Source of the DNA: Comamonadaceae bacterium ALPHA2B
GTDB lineage: Bacteria > Pseudomonadota > Gammaproteobacteria > Burkholderiales > Burkholderiaceae_C
Direction: 5' to 3'
Length of the DNA stretch: 64,000 nt
NCBI GenBank assembly: GCA_005503065.1
Contig: SCOE01000004.1
Coordinates: 1-64,000 of the forward strand
Shown here: positions 27,049 to 34,990 of the stretch, one piece after another
Numbering within the stretch: position 1 is the stretch's first letter
Layout: each line of letters starts with the position of its first letter
Notes under the pieces: generated by a model
Databases searched by the model: none
What the model was told of the DNA's origin: nothing
The model's input: the letters and a program-made list of their open reading frames with translations, nothing else
Made by a program: the position numbers and the translations under genes

Positions 27049-27423
27049 CTAGTTCATCCGCGTCAGCACGAAGGGCTGGTTGAACAGCGTCCCTTCCAGC
27101 GTGTTCGTGCCGTTGGCCTTGAGGCGCATGGTGTTGTCCTGGCAGCCGGCCAGCGTCTTCGAACGTGCGACCTTGAAGACCAGTTGATCTGCCGTCGCGA
27201 CCTGCACTTCGATGGGGTAGGCCCGGCCTGCGCAGGGGTCGTTGCGCTGCACCACGTTGAGGTCCCAGGTGCCGCCTTCGCCGGCCACCGTCACCGTCCC
27301 GTCGCGGGGCGTGCCGCGCTCGGTCCTGAAGTCGACCTTCCACTTGCCGTCCCACGGGTTGGGTGCCTGCGCTGCACACGCGAGTGGAAGACACAGGCCG
27401 AGGGCGATCCATGCAGACTTCAT
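27049..27423 (-). CDS. Secreted hypothetical protein
   Basis: 124-aa protein with a signal peptide (MKSAWIALGLCLPLACAAQ). The mature part is about 105 residues and looks beta-rich, starting near WDGKWKVDFRTERG and ending NTLEGTLFNQPFVLTRMN. This pattern (W-x-G-x-W at the start, LxGTLxxxxVxL at the end) is common to small lipocalin-like periplasmic proteins. Two Cys in the mature part (DPCAG, AGCQD) may form a disulfide. I recognise no named family, and a position between single genes gives no hint of role. Confidence 0.7.
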   Translation of the reverse strand: MKSAWIALGLCLPLACAAQAPNPWDGKWKVDFRTERGTPRDGTVTVAGEGGTWDLNVVQRNDPCAGRAYPIEVQVATADQLVFKVARSKTLAGCQDNTMRLKANGTNTLEGTLFNQPFVLTRMN

Positions 27424-27633
27424 CGCAGGCTCCGGAAGGGTGTCGTGAAATTCTAGGAAGCGGCAGCGGCCGCTCGCAACTGGCTGTTCGGCCAGGGTCG
27501 TCCCCATTCGTGTCGCCCGGCCGCCAGGCGCATGAGTGACAGCCCGGCTGCAGGCGATGCGTCACCATCGCAGGCCGCGCGGCGCTGCGACCCTCCGCGT
27601 CGCGCGGCCTCTGCCTTCAATGCCGCGAACCGC

Positions 27634-28581
27634 ATGACCTCTCCCTTCACCTCGACACCGACGCTCTGCGGCGCCCTGCGCCAGCCGCGCCAGATGCTGG
27701 CCGACCAGAAGTACGACGGCCACAAATCCATCCACGACGACGCCATGGCCGAGGGCCTGGGCTTGCGCGCCGGCCCGATCGAAGGGCCGACGCACTTCAG
27801 CCAGTTCGACCCGCTGCTGTTCCAGCTCTTCGGTCCGGCCTGGTTCGAGACCGGCTGCATCAGCGCCCACTACCAGACCATGGTGGTGGAGGGCGAGTCG
27901 GTGCGCGCCTTCGTCGAGGTTCCCGCGTCCGGCGTGACCTTCGTGCGCATCCACGCCGAGAAGGCCGATGGCACCCCGGTGCTGATCGGCACCGCGTCCA
28001 TCGGCGAGCCCACGCAGCCGCACGAGCTGGAGCAGCGCATGGCGAAGCTGCGCCCGCCCACGGGGCTGGTGATCAACCGCGACCTGAAGGTGGGCCAGCG
28101 CGGCGCGGCGCCCGAGACGATCCGCATGGGCTTCGACCAGCACATGGGCGACCACTACCCCTTCACGCTCGCCGACAAGCTCGCGGTGATCACCGAGCCC
28201 TGTGCCTGGTACACGGCCGAGGGCGGCGCGAGCTCACCCTGGGGCCGGCCGATCATCCCGACCGAGATGATCAGCGTGCTGCTGGGCTCGACCATTGCCG
28301 ATGCACAACTGGGCGGTCGCAAGCCTGCCGTCGGCCTGTTCGCGGGGCAGCAGATCCGCCGCATCGCCGGGCCGCTCTTCGTCGACCAGGACTACGCGCT
28401 CGAGCGCGAGATCGTCGCGCTGAGCGAGAGTGCCCGCACCGAGTCGGTGTGGGTGCGGACGAAGGTCTACGAAGCCGGCTCGCGCAAGCTGGTGGCCGAG
28501 ATGATCCTCAATGGCGCCACGATGAAGGCCTCGTACCCGCACTACGAGGCGGAGGCCAAGGCGCTGGGCCTCGCGGCCTGA
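27634..28581 (+). CDS. MaoC-like/hot-dog fold protein of unknown substrate
   Basis: 315-aa soluble protein. The sequence suggests two hot-dog type halves, as in double MaoC-like proteins: AGPIEGPTHFSQFDPLL near residue 47 and a second part with AGQQIRRIAGPLFVDQDYALEREIVALSES resembling the dehydratase segment. No catalytic signature is certain. A terminator separates it from the crotonase gene downstream, so joint transcription is not assured, but the pairing suggests acyl-CoA metabolism. In-frame upstream starts (for example at 27532) exist; I chose ATG at 27634, where the family-like sequence begins. Confidence 0.65.
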   Translation: MTSPFTSTPTLCGALRQPRQMLADQKYDGHKSIHDDAMAEGLGLRAGPIEGPTHFSQFDPLLFQLFGPAWFETGCISAHYQTMVVEGESVRAFVEVPASGVTFVRIHAEKADGTPVLIGTASIGEPTQPHELEQRMAKLRPPTGLVINRDLKVGQRGAAPETIRMGFDQHMGDHYPFTLADKLAVITEPCAWYTAEGGASSPWGRPIIPTEMISVLLGSTIADAQLGGRKPAVGLFAGQQIRRIAGPLFVDQDYALEREIVALSESARTESVWVRTKVYEAGSRKLVAEMILNGATMKASYPHYEAEAKALGLAA

Positions 28582-28595
28582 GCATTCGCCCTGCC

Positions 28596-28625
28596 GGGGC
28601 CGCGCGATGCGGCCCCTTGTTTTTT
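28596..28625 (+). terminator. Intrinsic terminator
   Basis: GGGGCCGC (28596-28603) pairs with GCGGCCCC (28609-28616) around GCGAT, followed by TTGTTTTTT. It ends the MaoC-like transcript before the crotonase gene. Confidence 0.75.
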
Positions 28626-28667
28626 GCGTGGTCGCTTCCGGGCCACGCGCGCTTCACGGAGACACCG

Positions 28668-29498
28668 ATGACCTCTCAGACCCTCGACACCGGCACGCCG
28701 GACCTGCTCGCCACGCTCGACGCCGGCGTGCTCACGCTCACGCTGAACCGCCCCGATGCGCGCAACGCCATGTCGCGCGCCATGAACCAGGCGCTGGCGC
28801 AGCAGTTGGCCGCCGCCGAGCTCGACCCGGCCGTGAAGTGCATCGTGCTCACGGGCGCGGGCAAGGGCTTCTGTGCGGGCGGCGACGTCAAGGGCATGGC
28901 CGCCGCGGGCGACGGCACGGTGGGCGCGCTCACCATCGACGAAGCGATCCACGTGCAGCGCGTGAACCAGCGCGCCACCGCGGGCAGGCTGTTCAAGATG
29001 CCCAAGCCCACCATCGCCGCGCTGCCCGGCCCGGCGGCCGGCGCGGGGCTGGCGCTCGCGCTGGCCTGCGACCTGCGCATCATGGCCAGCACGGCGATCC
29101 TCACCACCGCCTTCGCGCGTGTCGGCTTCTCGGGCGACTACGGCGGCACCTACTTCATGACCCAGCTCGTGGGCGCGGCCAAGGCGCGCGAGCTGTACCT
29201 GCTGTCCGAGCGCGTGGGCGCCGACGAGGCGCTGCGCCTGGGCCTGGCGAACTGGGTCTGCGCGCCCGACGAGCTGGAGGCGCGCACGCGCGAGATCGCG
29301 CGCCGCCTGGCCAACGGCCCCACCGTGGCCTACCGCTACATGAAGGAAAACCTGAATCGCGCGCTGGCCGGCGGCGACATCGACGACTGCCTGGACCTGG
29401 AGGCCACGCACCACATCCACTGCGGCCAGACCGAGGACCACCGCGAGGCCGCGCAGGCGTTCGTGGAGAAGCGCGAGCCGGTGTTCAAGGGCCGGTAG
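28668..29498 (+). CDS. Enoyl-CoA hydratase/isomerase family protein
   Basis: 276-aa crotonase-superfamily enzyme. The oxyanion-hole segments GKGFCAGGDVKGMA (~residue 64) and GPAAGAGLALALACDLRIMA (~residue 123) are intact. At the usual catalytic Glu region the sequence reads GFSGDYGGTYFMTQLVG, with Asp in place of Glu, so the reaction may differ from plain enoyl-CoA hydration. GGAGA lies just before the start at 28668. It likely acts on an acyl-CoA thioester; the substrate is unknown. Confidence 0.85.
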   Translation: MTSQTLDTGTPDLLATLDAGVLTLTLNRPDARNAMSRAMNQALAQQLAAAELDPAVKCIVLTGAGKGFCAGGDVKGMAAAGDGTVGALTIDEAIHVQRVNQRATAGRLFKMPKPTIAALPGPAAGAGLALALACDLRIMASTAILTTAFARVGFSGDYGGTYFMTQLVGAAKARELYLLSERVGADEALRLGLANWVCAPDELEARTREIARRLANGPTVAYRYMKENLNRALAGGDIDDCLDLEATHHIHCGQTEDHREAAQAFVEKREPVFKGR

Positions 29499-29525
29499 CC
29501 GGCCTCGAGCGGGCCCGGCGCGCCT

Positions 29526-29668
29526 TCAGGCGCTTGCTCTCACCTGCTGCAGGGCGTCCATCGCGTGCTGCGGCAATTCGAGCCGGCCTGCGGCCAGGTT
29601 CTCCTGCAGATGCGCCACCGACGAGGTGCCCGGAATCAGCAGGATGCTGGAAGGTGCCCGGCTCAGCG
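29526..29668 (-). pseudogene. 3' remnant of an aldo/keto reductase gene
   Basis: On the minus strand this encodes RAPSSILLIPGTSSVAHLQ and continues ENLAAGRLELPQHAMDALQQV to a stop, the typical C-terminus of an NADP-dependent aldo/keto reductase (IPGTSS-x-HLxEN). Upstream sequence no longer matches that family; it becomes antisense to a LysR gene. Only about 45 codons survive, so the gene is broken and should give no working enzyme. Confidence 0.75.
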
Positions 29669-30543
29669 GGGGCAGCGCCTCGGCCCTGAGCCAGGCGGTG
29701 CGCAGGCTCGAAGCCCAGTTGGGCGTGCGCCTGCTGCACCGCACGACGCGCAGCGTGGTGCCGACCGAGGCCGGGCAGCGCCTCCTGGAGCGCCTGGGCC
29801 CCGCCATCGGCGAGGTGGAGGCGGCGCTGGACGTCGTCAACGGCTTTCGCGATACACCGGCCGGCACCCTGCGCCTGAACGTGCCGATGAGCGCATCGCG
29901 CCTGGTGTTGCCGGCGCTGGTGCCCGACTTCCTGGCGGCCTTTCCCGACATCCAGCTCGATGTGGTTGCCGAGGACGGCTTCGTCGACCTCGTGGCCAGC
30001 GGGTGCGATGCGGGCATCCGCTACGACGAGCGGCTGGAGCAGGACATGGTGGCGGTGCCCATCGGGCCGCGCACGCAGCGCTTCGCGGCGGCCGCGTCGC
30101 CCGCGTACCTGGACCGCCACGGCCGCCCGGAGCATCCGAGCGACCTGCTGCACCATGCCTGCCTGCGCGGTCGCTTCGCCAGCGGCACCGTGCCGCCTTG
30201 GGATTTCGAGCATGCCGGCGAGTCGCTGCGGGTGGATCCCCCGGCCCGCATGGTGGTCCGGCTCGGCGCCGCTGCCGATCTGGCGGTCGATGCCGCCATC
30301 GCGGGCGCGGGTGTCGTCTACCTGTTCGAGGATTGGCTGCGCCCGCAACTCGACAGCGGTGCGCTGGAGCCCGTGCTGCCGCAGTGGTGGCCCAGCTTCC
30401 CGGGTCCCTTCCTCTACTACCCCGGCCGCAGGCTCCTGCCTGCACCGTTGCGCGCCTTCGTCGACTTCATCCGCAGCCGAAACGAGGCGCCCCCTCCGGC
30501 ACGTGAGCGCGGCGGGCCGTCGCCTACTTCACGAACTGGTTGA
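29626..30543 (+). pseudogene. LysR-family regulator lacking its first DNA-binding helices
   Basis: From ~29668 the frame encodes SASALSQAVRRLEAQLG followed by RTTRSVVPTEAG, which is the recognition helix and wing of a LysR HTH, and then an intact ligand-binding domain up to 30543. The first ~30 residues of a normal LysR protein (helices 1 and 2) are missing and replaced by MPGISRMLEGARLSGG, which is antisense to the aldo/keto reductase remnant. DNA binding is likely lost. The 3' end overlaps the gspF stop by 20 bases. The frame is otherwise open, so a truncated protein may still be made. Confidence 0.7.
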
Positions 30544-31756
30544 GCTGGATGATCGGCAGCAGCACCGCCAGCACGATCATCATCACGATGCCCCCCATGG
30601 CGACGATGAGCAGCGGCTCCAGGATGGTGGCCAGGTGCATGGCGCGGCGCTGCACTTCGGCGCCGAGCTGCTGCGAGGCGCGTTGGAGCATCGCGGGCAA
30701 CTGGCCGGTCTGCTCGCCCAGGCGCGCGAACATCGACACGATGCCGGGGAAGCGCTTCTTCTGCGCCAGGGCCGAGGCCAGCGGCGCACCCTCGCGCACC
30801 AGCACCAGCGCATCCAGCGCATCGGCGCGCATGGCACGGTTGCCCAGCGTTTCGGCCGCGGCCTGCAGGGCGCGCAGGATGGGCACGCCGGCGGCGGCCA
30901 GCATCGCCAGGGTGCCGGCGAAGCGCGCCGCGTTGTAGCCGCGCGAGAGCCGGCCCACCAGCGGCAGGCGCAGCCAGGCGGCATCGAAGGCCTCGCGCCA
31001 GGCCGGGCGCGCGAGCGCGGCACGGCCCAGGACGAACAGCACCACGATGCCGCCGAGCAGCAGCCAGCCGTGGTGGCGGATGAACGCGCTCAGGCCCAGC
31101 ATGATCTGCGTGAGGACCGGCAGTGCCCGCTTGGTGCCGGCGAACACGTTGGCCACCTGCGGCACCACGTAGCTCACCAGGAAGACCACGATGACGATCG
31201 CGATCACCGTCACGATTGCGGGATACAGCGTGGCGCCGACCAGCTTCTGCTGCAGCGCCTGGCGCTGCTCCAGGTCGTCGGCCAGGCGGTCGAGCACCAG
31301 GCCCAGGTTGCCGCTGTGCTCGCCGGCGCCGATGACGGCGGTGTAGATGGGCGAGAACTCGCGCGGGTGCTGGCTCAGTGCGCGTGCAAAGGTCGAGCCG
31401 CCGTTGACCTCGGAACGCAGGCCGGCCACCAGCTCGCGCTGGACCGCGTTCTCGGACTCCTCGGTCAGGGCCGTGAGCGCGCGCTCGAGTGGCAGGCCCG
31501 AGGACACGAGGCCTGCCAGCTGCCGGGTCCACACTGCGAGTCCGGTGGCGTTGAACACGCGGCGCCGGCCCAGCGCACCCCAGCCGCTGCCGCTGCCGGT
31601 CCCTGTGCCCTCGGACTGGCCGACCGGGCTGACCGACAGCGGGATCAGCGCCTGCGCGCGCAGCAGGCCACGCGCGCTGCGCGCGGTGTCGGCTTCGAGC
31701 ACGCCCTTTCGGGGGCGGCCTTCCTGGTCGATGGCTTCAAAGGAATAGGCAGGCAT
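30524..31756 (-). CDS. gspF: Type II secretion inner-membrane platform protein GspF
   Basis: 410-aa polytopic protein of the type II secretion assembly platform, which couples the GspE ATPase to pseudopilus growth. It has two repeated GspF domains (residues ~75-195 and ~275-400), each with conserved FxRxLxxLxxSGLPL- or GVPILRAL-type starts and followed by membrane segments. The start MPAYSFEAIDQEGR is typical. It is separated from gspE, its usual direct neighbour, by about 3.2 kb of unrelated genes. It may need its own promoter or read-through. Confidence 0.96.
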   Translation of the reverse strand: MPAYSFEAIDQEGRPRKGVLEADTARSARGLLRAQALIPLSVSPVGQSEGTGTGSGSGWGALGRRRVFNATGLAVWTRQLAGLVSSGLPLERALTALTEESENAVQRELVAGLRSEVNGGSTFARALSQHPREFSPIYTAVIGAGEHSGNLGLVLDRLADDLEQRQALQQKLVGATLYPAIVTVIAIVIVVFLVSYVVPQVANVFAGTKRALPVLTQIMLGLSAFIRHHGWLLLGGIVVLFVLGRAALARPAWREAFDAAWLRLPLVGRLSRGYNAARFAGTLAMLAAAGVPILRALQAAAETLGNRAMRADALDALVLVREGAPLASALAQKKRFPGIVSMFARLGEQTGQLPAMLQRASQQLGAEVQRRAMHLATILEPLLIVAMGGIVMMIVLAVLLPIIQLNQFVK

Positions 31757-31849
31757 GGAGGCGGGCGGCGGTGGGCGCGTCGGCGCATTGTCGGGCGTTC
31801 GTATGGCGTCGCCGCGCGGCGCGTGGGCGAAGGGGGCAGGCAGGCACGG

Positions 31850-32278
31850 TCAGCGCCGCAGGATGCCCGAGATTTCGACCGGCTCGCGGTCGAAAGCCGC
31901 CGTGGCCCTGGCACGCAGCGACGCATGCTCCAGCGCCAGGCTGGTGAGCAGGCGGCCCTGGTAGCGGCCGTTCAGGCGCGCATCCTGGCAGGCGCTGAGG
32001 TCGAGCTGCAGTTCGGCATGCGCCGGGGTGCGGAAGTCGGCCGCGGTGCCGGCGATGGTGCAGCGCACGGCCGGCAACTGGCCCGACACACCGCCGTCGG
32101 CGGCGATCCGCAGCCGTGCCGGCGAGCTGGCATGCCGCGTCACCTGGAAGCCGCCCTTGTCGAGCGAGGAGAAGAGCAGCGTGCCCTGCCAGGCGCCGTG
32201 GTAGTCGGCATAGCCCTGGGCGTGCGCGCCGGGCGCCAGGCAGGCGGCTGTTGCCAGGGCGACGAACGTGCGTTGCAT
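31850..32278 (-). CDS. Secreted hypothetical protein
   Basis: 142-aa protein with signal peptide (start MQRTFVALATAACL, cleavage near AHAQ). The mature part begins GYADYHGAWQGTLLFSS and is beta-rich in appearance, with Cys pairs at VRCTIAG and SACQDAR. I recognise no family. It lies between gspF and the cassette genes; GC content is like the chromosome here, so it may belong either to the cassette or to the host. Confidence 0.65.
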   Translation of the reverse strand: MQRTFVALATAACLAPGAHAQGYADYHGAWQGTLLFSSLDKGGFQVTRHASSPARLRIAADGGVSGQLPAVRCTIAGTAADFRTPAHAELQLDLSACQDARLNGRYQGRLLTSLALEHASLRARATAAFDREPVEISGILRR

Positions 32279-32349
32279 ACCGCGATTGTCGTTGCGACGC
32301 CAGCGCAATCTGTGCACGGCGGCGTCAAAATGCGGTGATCAAGGCTTGT

Positions 32350-32528
32350 CATGCGCACCACGCTGGCCTTGGCCTCGGGGCGGCTCTGGCGCAGGCCGTC
32401 GTAGGCCACGTTGACGAACAGGTTGCCCTGCAAATGGGCGATCAGCACGAAGTCGTGGCCTTCGCCGGCTAAGCCCTGTAGCTTGGCCAGTGGGCGGCTA
32501 TGTCGGGCTGCGTGGGCGGGCTGCTCAG
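32350..32528 (-). pseudogene. Degenerate copy of part of the lipase-like gene
   Basis: This stretch is about 85% identical by eye to 33500-33670 within the intact lipase-like gene. It encodes IAHLQGNLFVNVAYDGLRQ where the intact gene has IAHSQGNLFVNVAYDGLRQ, so the probable nucleophile Ser is now Leu. Single-base changes shift the frame upstream. It is a remnant of a tandem duplication, directly after the lipoprotein gene. Confidence 0.75.
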
Positions 32529-32532
32529 CAGT

Positions 32533-33186
32533 TCATGGCTCGCAGGTATTGCCGTTGGGACTTGTCGTCGAACTCCCGGATCTCGCCTTGTTGTATTGCA
32601 TGTACCGCTCCGCGCGTTGGCGGGTGTTGGCGGTCATGGCTTCGACTTTTCCGGCGAGTTTGGAGAAGTCTGCATACTCAGCAAACTGCAAAGCACCGCA
32701 GTGAGAAGATGCCGCCAAGCCATCGTCCACGCTTTGCAGAACTGTCTGGTCATCTGGCGTGACCAGAAGCGTGCGCTGAAGTGAGCGAGCCTTTTGAAGC
32801 AGTGCCCTCTTTTGGCTGTCTGAGAGAGGCTGAGTGTTGATCCACGCCTCGATGTCGTCTCGCACGCCGTTGTTGTTGGCGTCCGGTCCGGCAATGTCGG
32901 TGGATCGGTCGAGCTTCGGATAGGCGCCACTCTGCTCCAGCGCAGCAATCTGATCGCGCAGCGTGGGGGTACTCGTTCCAGTGCCGGATGGGGCACCGGC
33001 TCCTCCCCCCCCGGTGACCGCTGTGCCGGCGGTACCTTGGGCGGATGGTGTGCCTCCGCCATTCACGGGCACGGCGACGCTGCCTCCACCTCCGCTGCCG
33101 CCGCAGGCGCTCATCGACAGCGCCAGCGCCAGCGAGCCGCACCACGCTCCGAGGCGGAGTCTTCCTGAAAATTGGATGGTCCTCAT
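32533..33186 (-). CDS. Lipoprotein with Asp/Asn-rich calcium-loop-like motif
   Basis: 217-aa lipoprotein: hydrophobic start, lipobox SMSAC, then a Gly/Thr/Ser-rich linker of about 50 residues and a folded C-terminal domain. GPDANNNGVRDDIEAWI (~residue 100) resembles a dockerin/EF-hand-type calcium loop. The rest is helical with two Cys (SSHCGALQ, NTCEP). The function is unknown. It lies 25 bp downstream of the lipase-like gene, as if in one operon, and both lie within the gsp cluster, so a link to secretion of the hydrolase is possible but unproven. The base composition is lower in GC than neighbouring genes. Confidence 0.7.
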   Translation of the reverse strand: MRTIQFSGRLRLGAWCGSLALALSMSACGGSGGGGSVAVPVNGGGTPSAQGTAGTAVTGGGGAGAPSGTGTSTPTLRDQIAALEQSGAYPKLDRSTDIAGPDANNNGVRDDIEAWINTQPLSDSQKRALLQKARSLQRTLLVTPDDQTVLQSVDDGLAASSHCGALQFAEYADFSKLAGKVEAMTANTRQRAERYMQYNKARSGSSTTSPNGNTCEP

Positions 33187-33211
33187 GGCTTGTTTCTCCC
33201 TGGGGTTGCGT

Positions 33212-34849
33212 TCATGGCGAAATCGGCGCGACCTGTTCGAGTGCGTCGGTGATCAGCCCCATAGTGTGGGCGCGAGGCGTGGTGGTAGCAGCGCCGGGGT
33301 TGGTGCGCGCCACGCGGCTGGCGTCCAGATAGGTGCCGATGTAGGTGTGGCCGCTCGGGTCGCTGCCACGGCCGTTCACCCAGAGGTTGATGGGCTGAAC
33401 TGTCCATGAGCCGAAGTTGCGCAGGCCGTTGATGACCTCGTCGATGTCGGCCAGCACATGCTTGCCGCGCACGGTGGGCGAGGCCGGAGCCACATGCACC
33501 ACGCCGGCCTTGGCTTCGGGGCGGGTCTGGCGCAGGCCGTCGTAAGCGACGTTGACGAACAGGTTGCCCTGCGAGTGGGCGATCAGTACAAAGTCGTGGC
33601 CCTCGTCGGCCAGGCTCTGCAACTTGGCCAGTTGGGCGGCCATGTCGGCTTGCGTGGGCGGGCTGCTCAACAGTGCCGAAAGGCCTTTGACGAAGCTGGC
33701 GAGCATGGAGCTGACGAGCGAATCGAACAGGTCTGACAGGCTAGCGGCGCCATCGCGCAAGCCTGCAAGCAGGCGCTGCGTGAGCGAGCCCTCCTGGTGT
33801 AACCGGCCGCTGAGGAGTTCCCAATAGTGTTCCCAGCGGTTGGCCAGCACGCCGTCGAGTTCCTTGCTGCGCTGGATGAAGACCTCGGCAATGTCCTGCG
33901 CCCCGGTGGCGCCATTCACCGAGCCGGTCTGGTTGTAGAACTTCTCGTAGCGCAGTTTGGTGGCGCCATGCGTGTCGCCAATGAGTTTTCTGGTGGCCTC
34001 CAATCCATCTTGTGCCTGTTCCGAGGTGTTCCACACACCATTGAACAATCCCACCACCACAGTGGGCGGGATGACGGTGATGGTGCCCTCTGCCGTTGCG
34101 CGCGGCGTGGTGTCTGCTGCATAGAACCACTTGGCCGTCAGCCTGTCGACGGTCGGCTTCGGCGGTGCTTCATAGCGGCAACTGGCATAGCCTTCGGAGT
34201 CCGTGACTTCAGGGCACCACGCCCTGCCGCCTTCTGCGTTGAAAGCCAGCGATGTCTTGAGCAGGGACCCGCCTCCCACGCCCTGTTGGCCACGAAAGAG
34301 GCGGACTTTGACGGTGCCGGTCTTTTTCGCCACCACGGTGAGTGGCGCGACGCTCAGTTGCGGGCCATTGAAGCGTGTGGCGCAAATGATGCCGCCTGTC
34401 CCGTACTCGCCACCCGAATCCGGGCCAGAGAGCCCGCGGTTCCAAATCAGAAGCGGCGATGCTCGACAACGGCCATCGGAGAGGTGGCCGTGGTACGCCA
34501 CGACGCGGAAGTAGTTTGTTTCGTAGTCGAAATACTTGTCGGACCCTGGTATCGGACCCTTTTCATGGGTAGTCGTCATCGACGTACCCGGACATGAACT
34601 TCCCACCGACCACCCTGCATCGGTGGCAGTCGACGGCCAGAAGAAGTCTTGCGGGTTCTGGGCACCATCAGAATCAGACAGTTGGAGCGCCCACGATCCA
34701 ACCCAAGATGCACCGAGATCCGGGCCGAGGTTCAAGCCCCCACCAGCGTCCACGCAGACCTGGTCCGGCCCCGCCACGGCAATCGTGCCGATGCCAATCA
34801 GCAGCGCGCCAATGGCAATGTCAATTTTCGTGCCTCGTTTGAGCACCAT
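33212..34849 (-). CDS. Exported lipase-like protein of unknown function
   Basis: 545-aa protein with an N-terminal hydrophobic segment (IAIGALLIGIGTIAVA) that looks like a signal peptide. The first ~270 residues are beta-rich with several Cys, including an Ig-like part near PLTVVAKKTGTVKVRLF. The C-terminal half holds DFVLIAHSQGNLFVNVAYDGL, a serine-hydrolase nucleophile elbow (AHSQG), and GRGSDPSGHTYIGTYLD near the end, where an acid/His pair could lie. I recognise no named family. The start at 34849 has GGAGG upstream. GC is visibly lower than in gsp genes, suggesting acquisition by transfer. Confidence 0.7.
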   Translation of the reverse strand: MVLKRGTKIDIAIGALLIGIGTIAVAGPDQVCVDAGGGLNLGPDLGASWVGSWALQLSDSDGAQNPQDFFWPSTATDAGWSVGSSCPGTSMTTTHEKGPIPGSDKYFDYETNYFRVVAYHGHLSDGRCRASPLLIWNRGLSGPDSGGEYGTGGIICATRFNGPQLSVAPLTVVAKKTGTVKVRLFRGQQGVGGGSLLKTSLAFNAEGGRAWCPEVTDSEGYASCRYEAPPKPTVDRLTAKWFYAADTTPRATAEGTITVIPPTVVVGLFNGVWNTSEQAQDGLEATRKLIGDTHGATKLRYEKFYNQTGSVNGATGAQDIAEVFIQRSKELDGVLANRWEHYWELLSGRLHQEGSLTQRLLAGLRDGAASLSDLFDSLVSSMLASFVKGLSALLSSPPTQADMAAQLAKLQSLADEGHDFVLIAHSQGNLFVNVAYDGLRQTRPEAKAGVVHVAPASPTVRGKHVLADIDEVINGLRNFGSWTVQPINLWVNGRGSDPSGHTYIGTYLDASRVARTNPGAATTTPRAHTMGLITDALEQVAPISP

Positions 34850-34954
34850 TGTTCGATCCTCCCTGCCCGCCAAGGGTAGCGGTGGGGCATCGAACAATGC
34901 GACGGATCGTTCTGCCGCGGCGGCATTTCTGCACGCGCTGCGCCAAAACTTTGA

Positions 34955-34970
34955 AGGGTGGGACCACCCT
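34955..34970 (-). terminator. Hairpin between gspE and the cassette
   Basis: AGGGTGG and CCACCCT form a perfect 7-bp inverted repeat about GA, 20 bases past the gspE stop. The following T-run (CAAAGTTTT) is weak, so it may be a poor terminator that partly isolates the cassette. Confidence 0.4.
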
Positions 34971-34990
34971 GGGGGTCGGCCACCAGGTCG

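Noticed and set aside
29565..30506. Alternative frame over the LysR pseudogene
   Set aside because: Arg/Ala/Gly-rich shadow; the LysR frame has clear ligand-domain motifs.
30583..31532. Other-frame proteins within gspF
   Set aside because: Arg/Ala/Pro-rich shadow translations; GspF covers the same DNA with strong family motifs.
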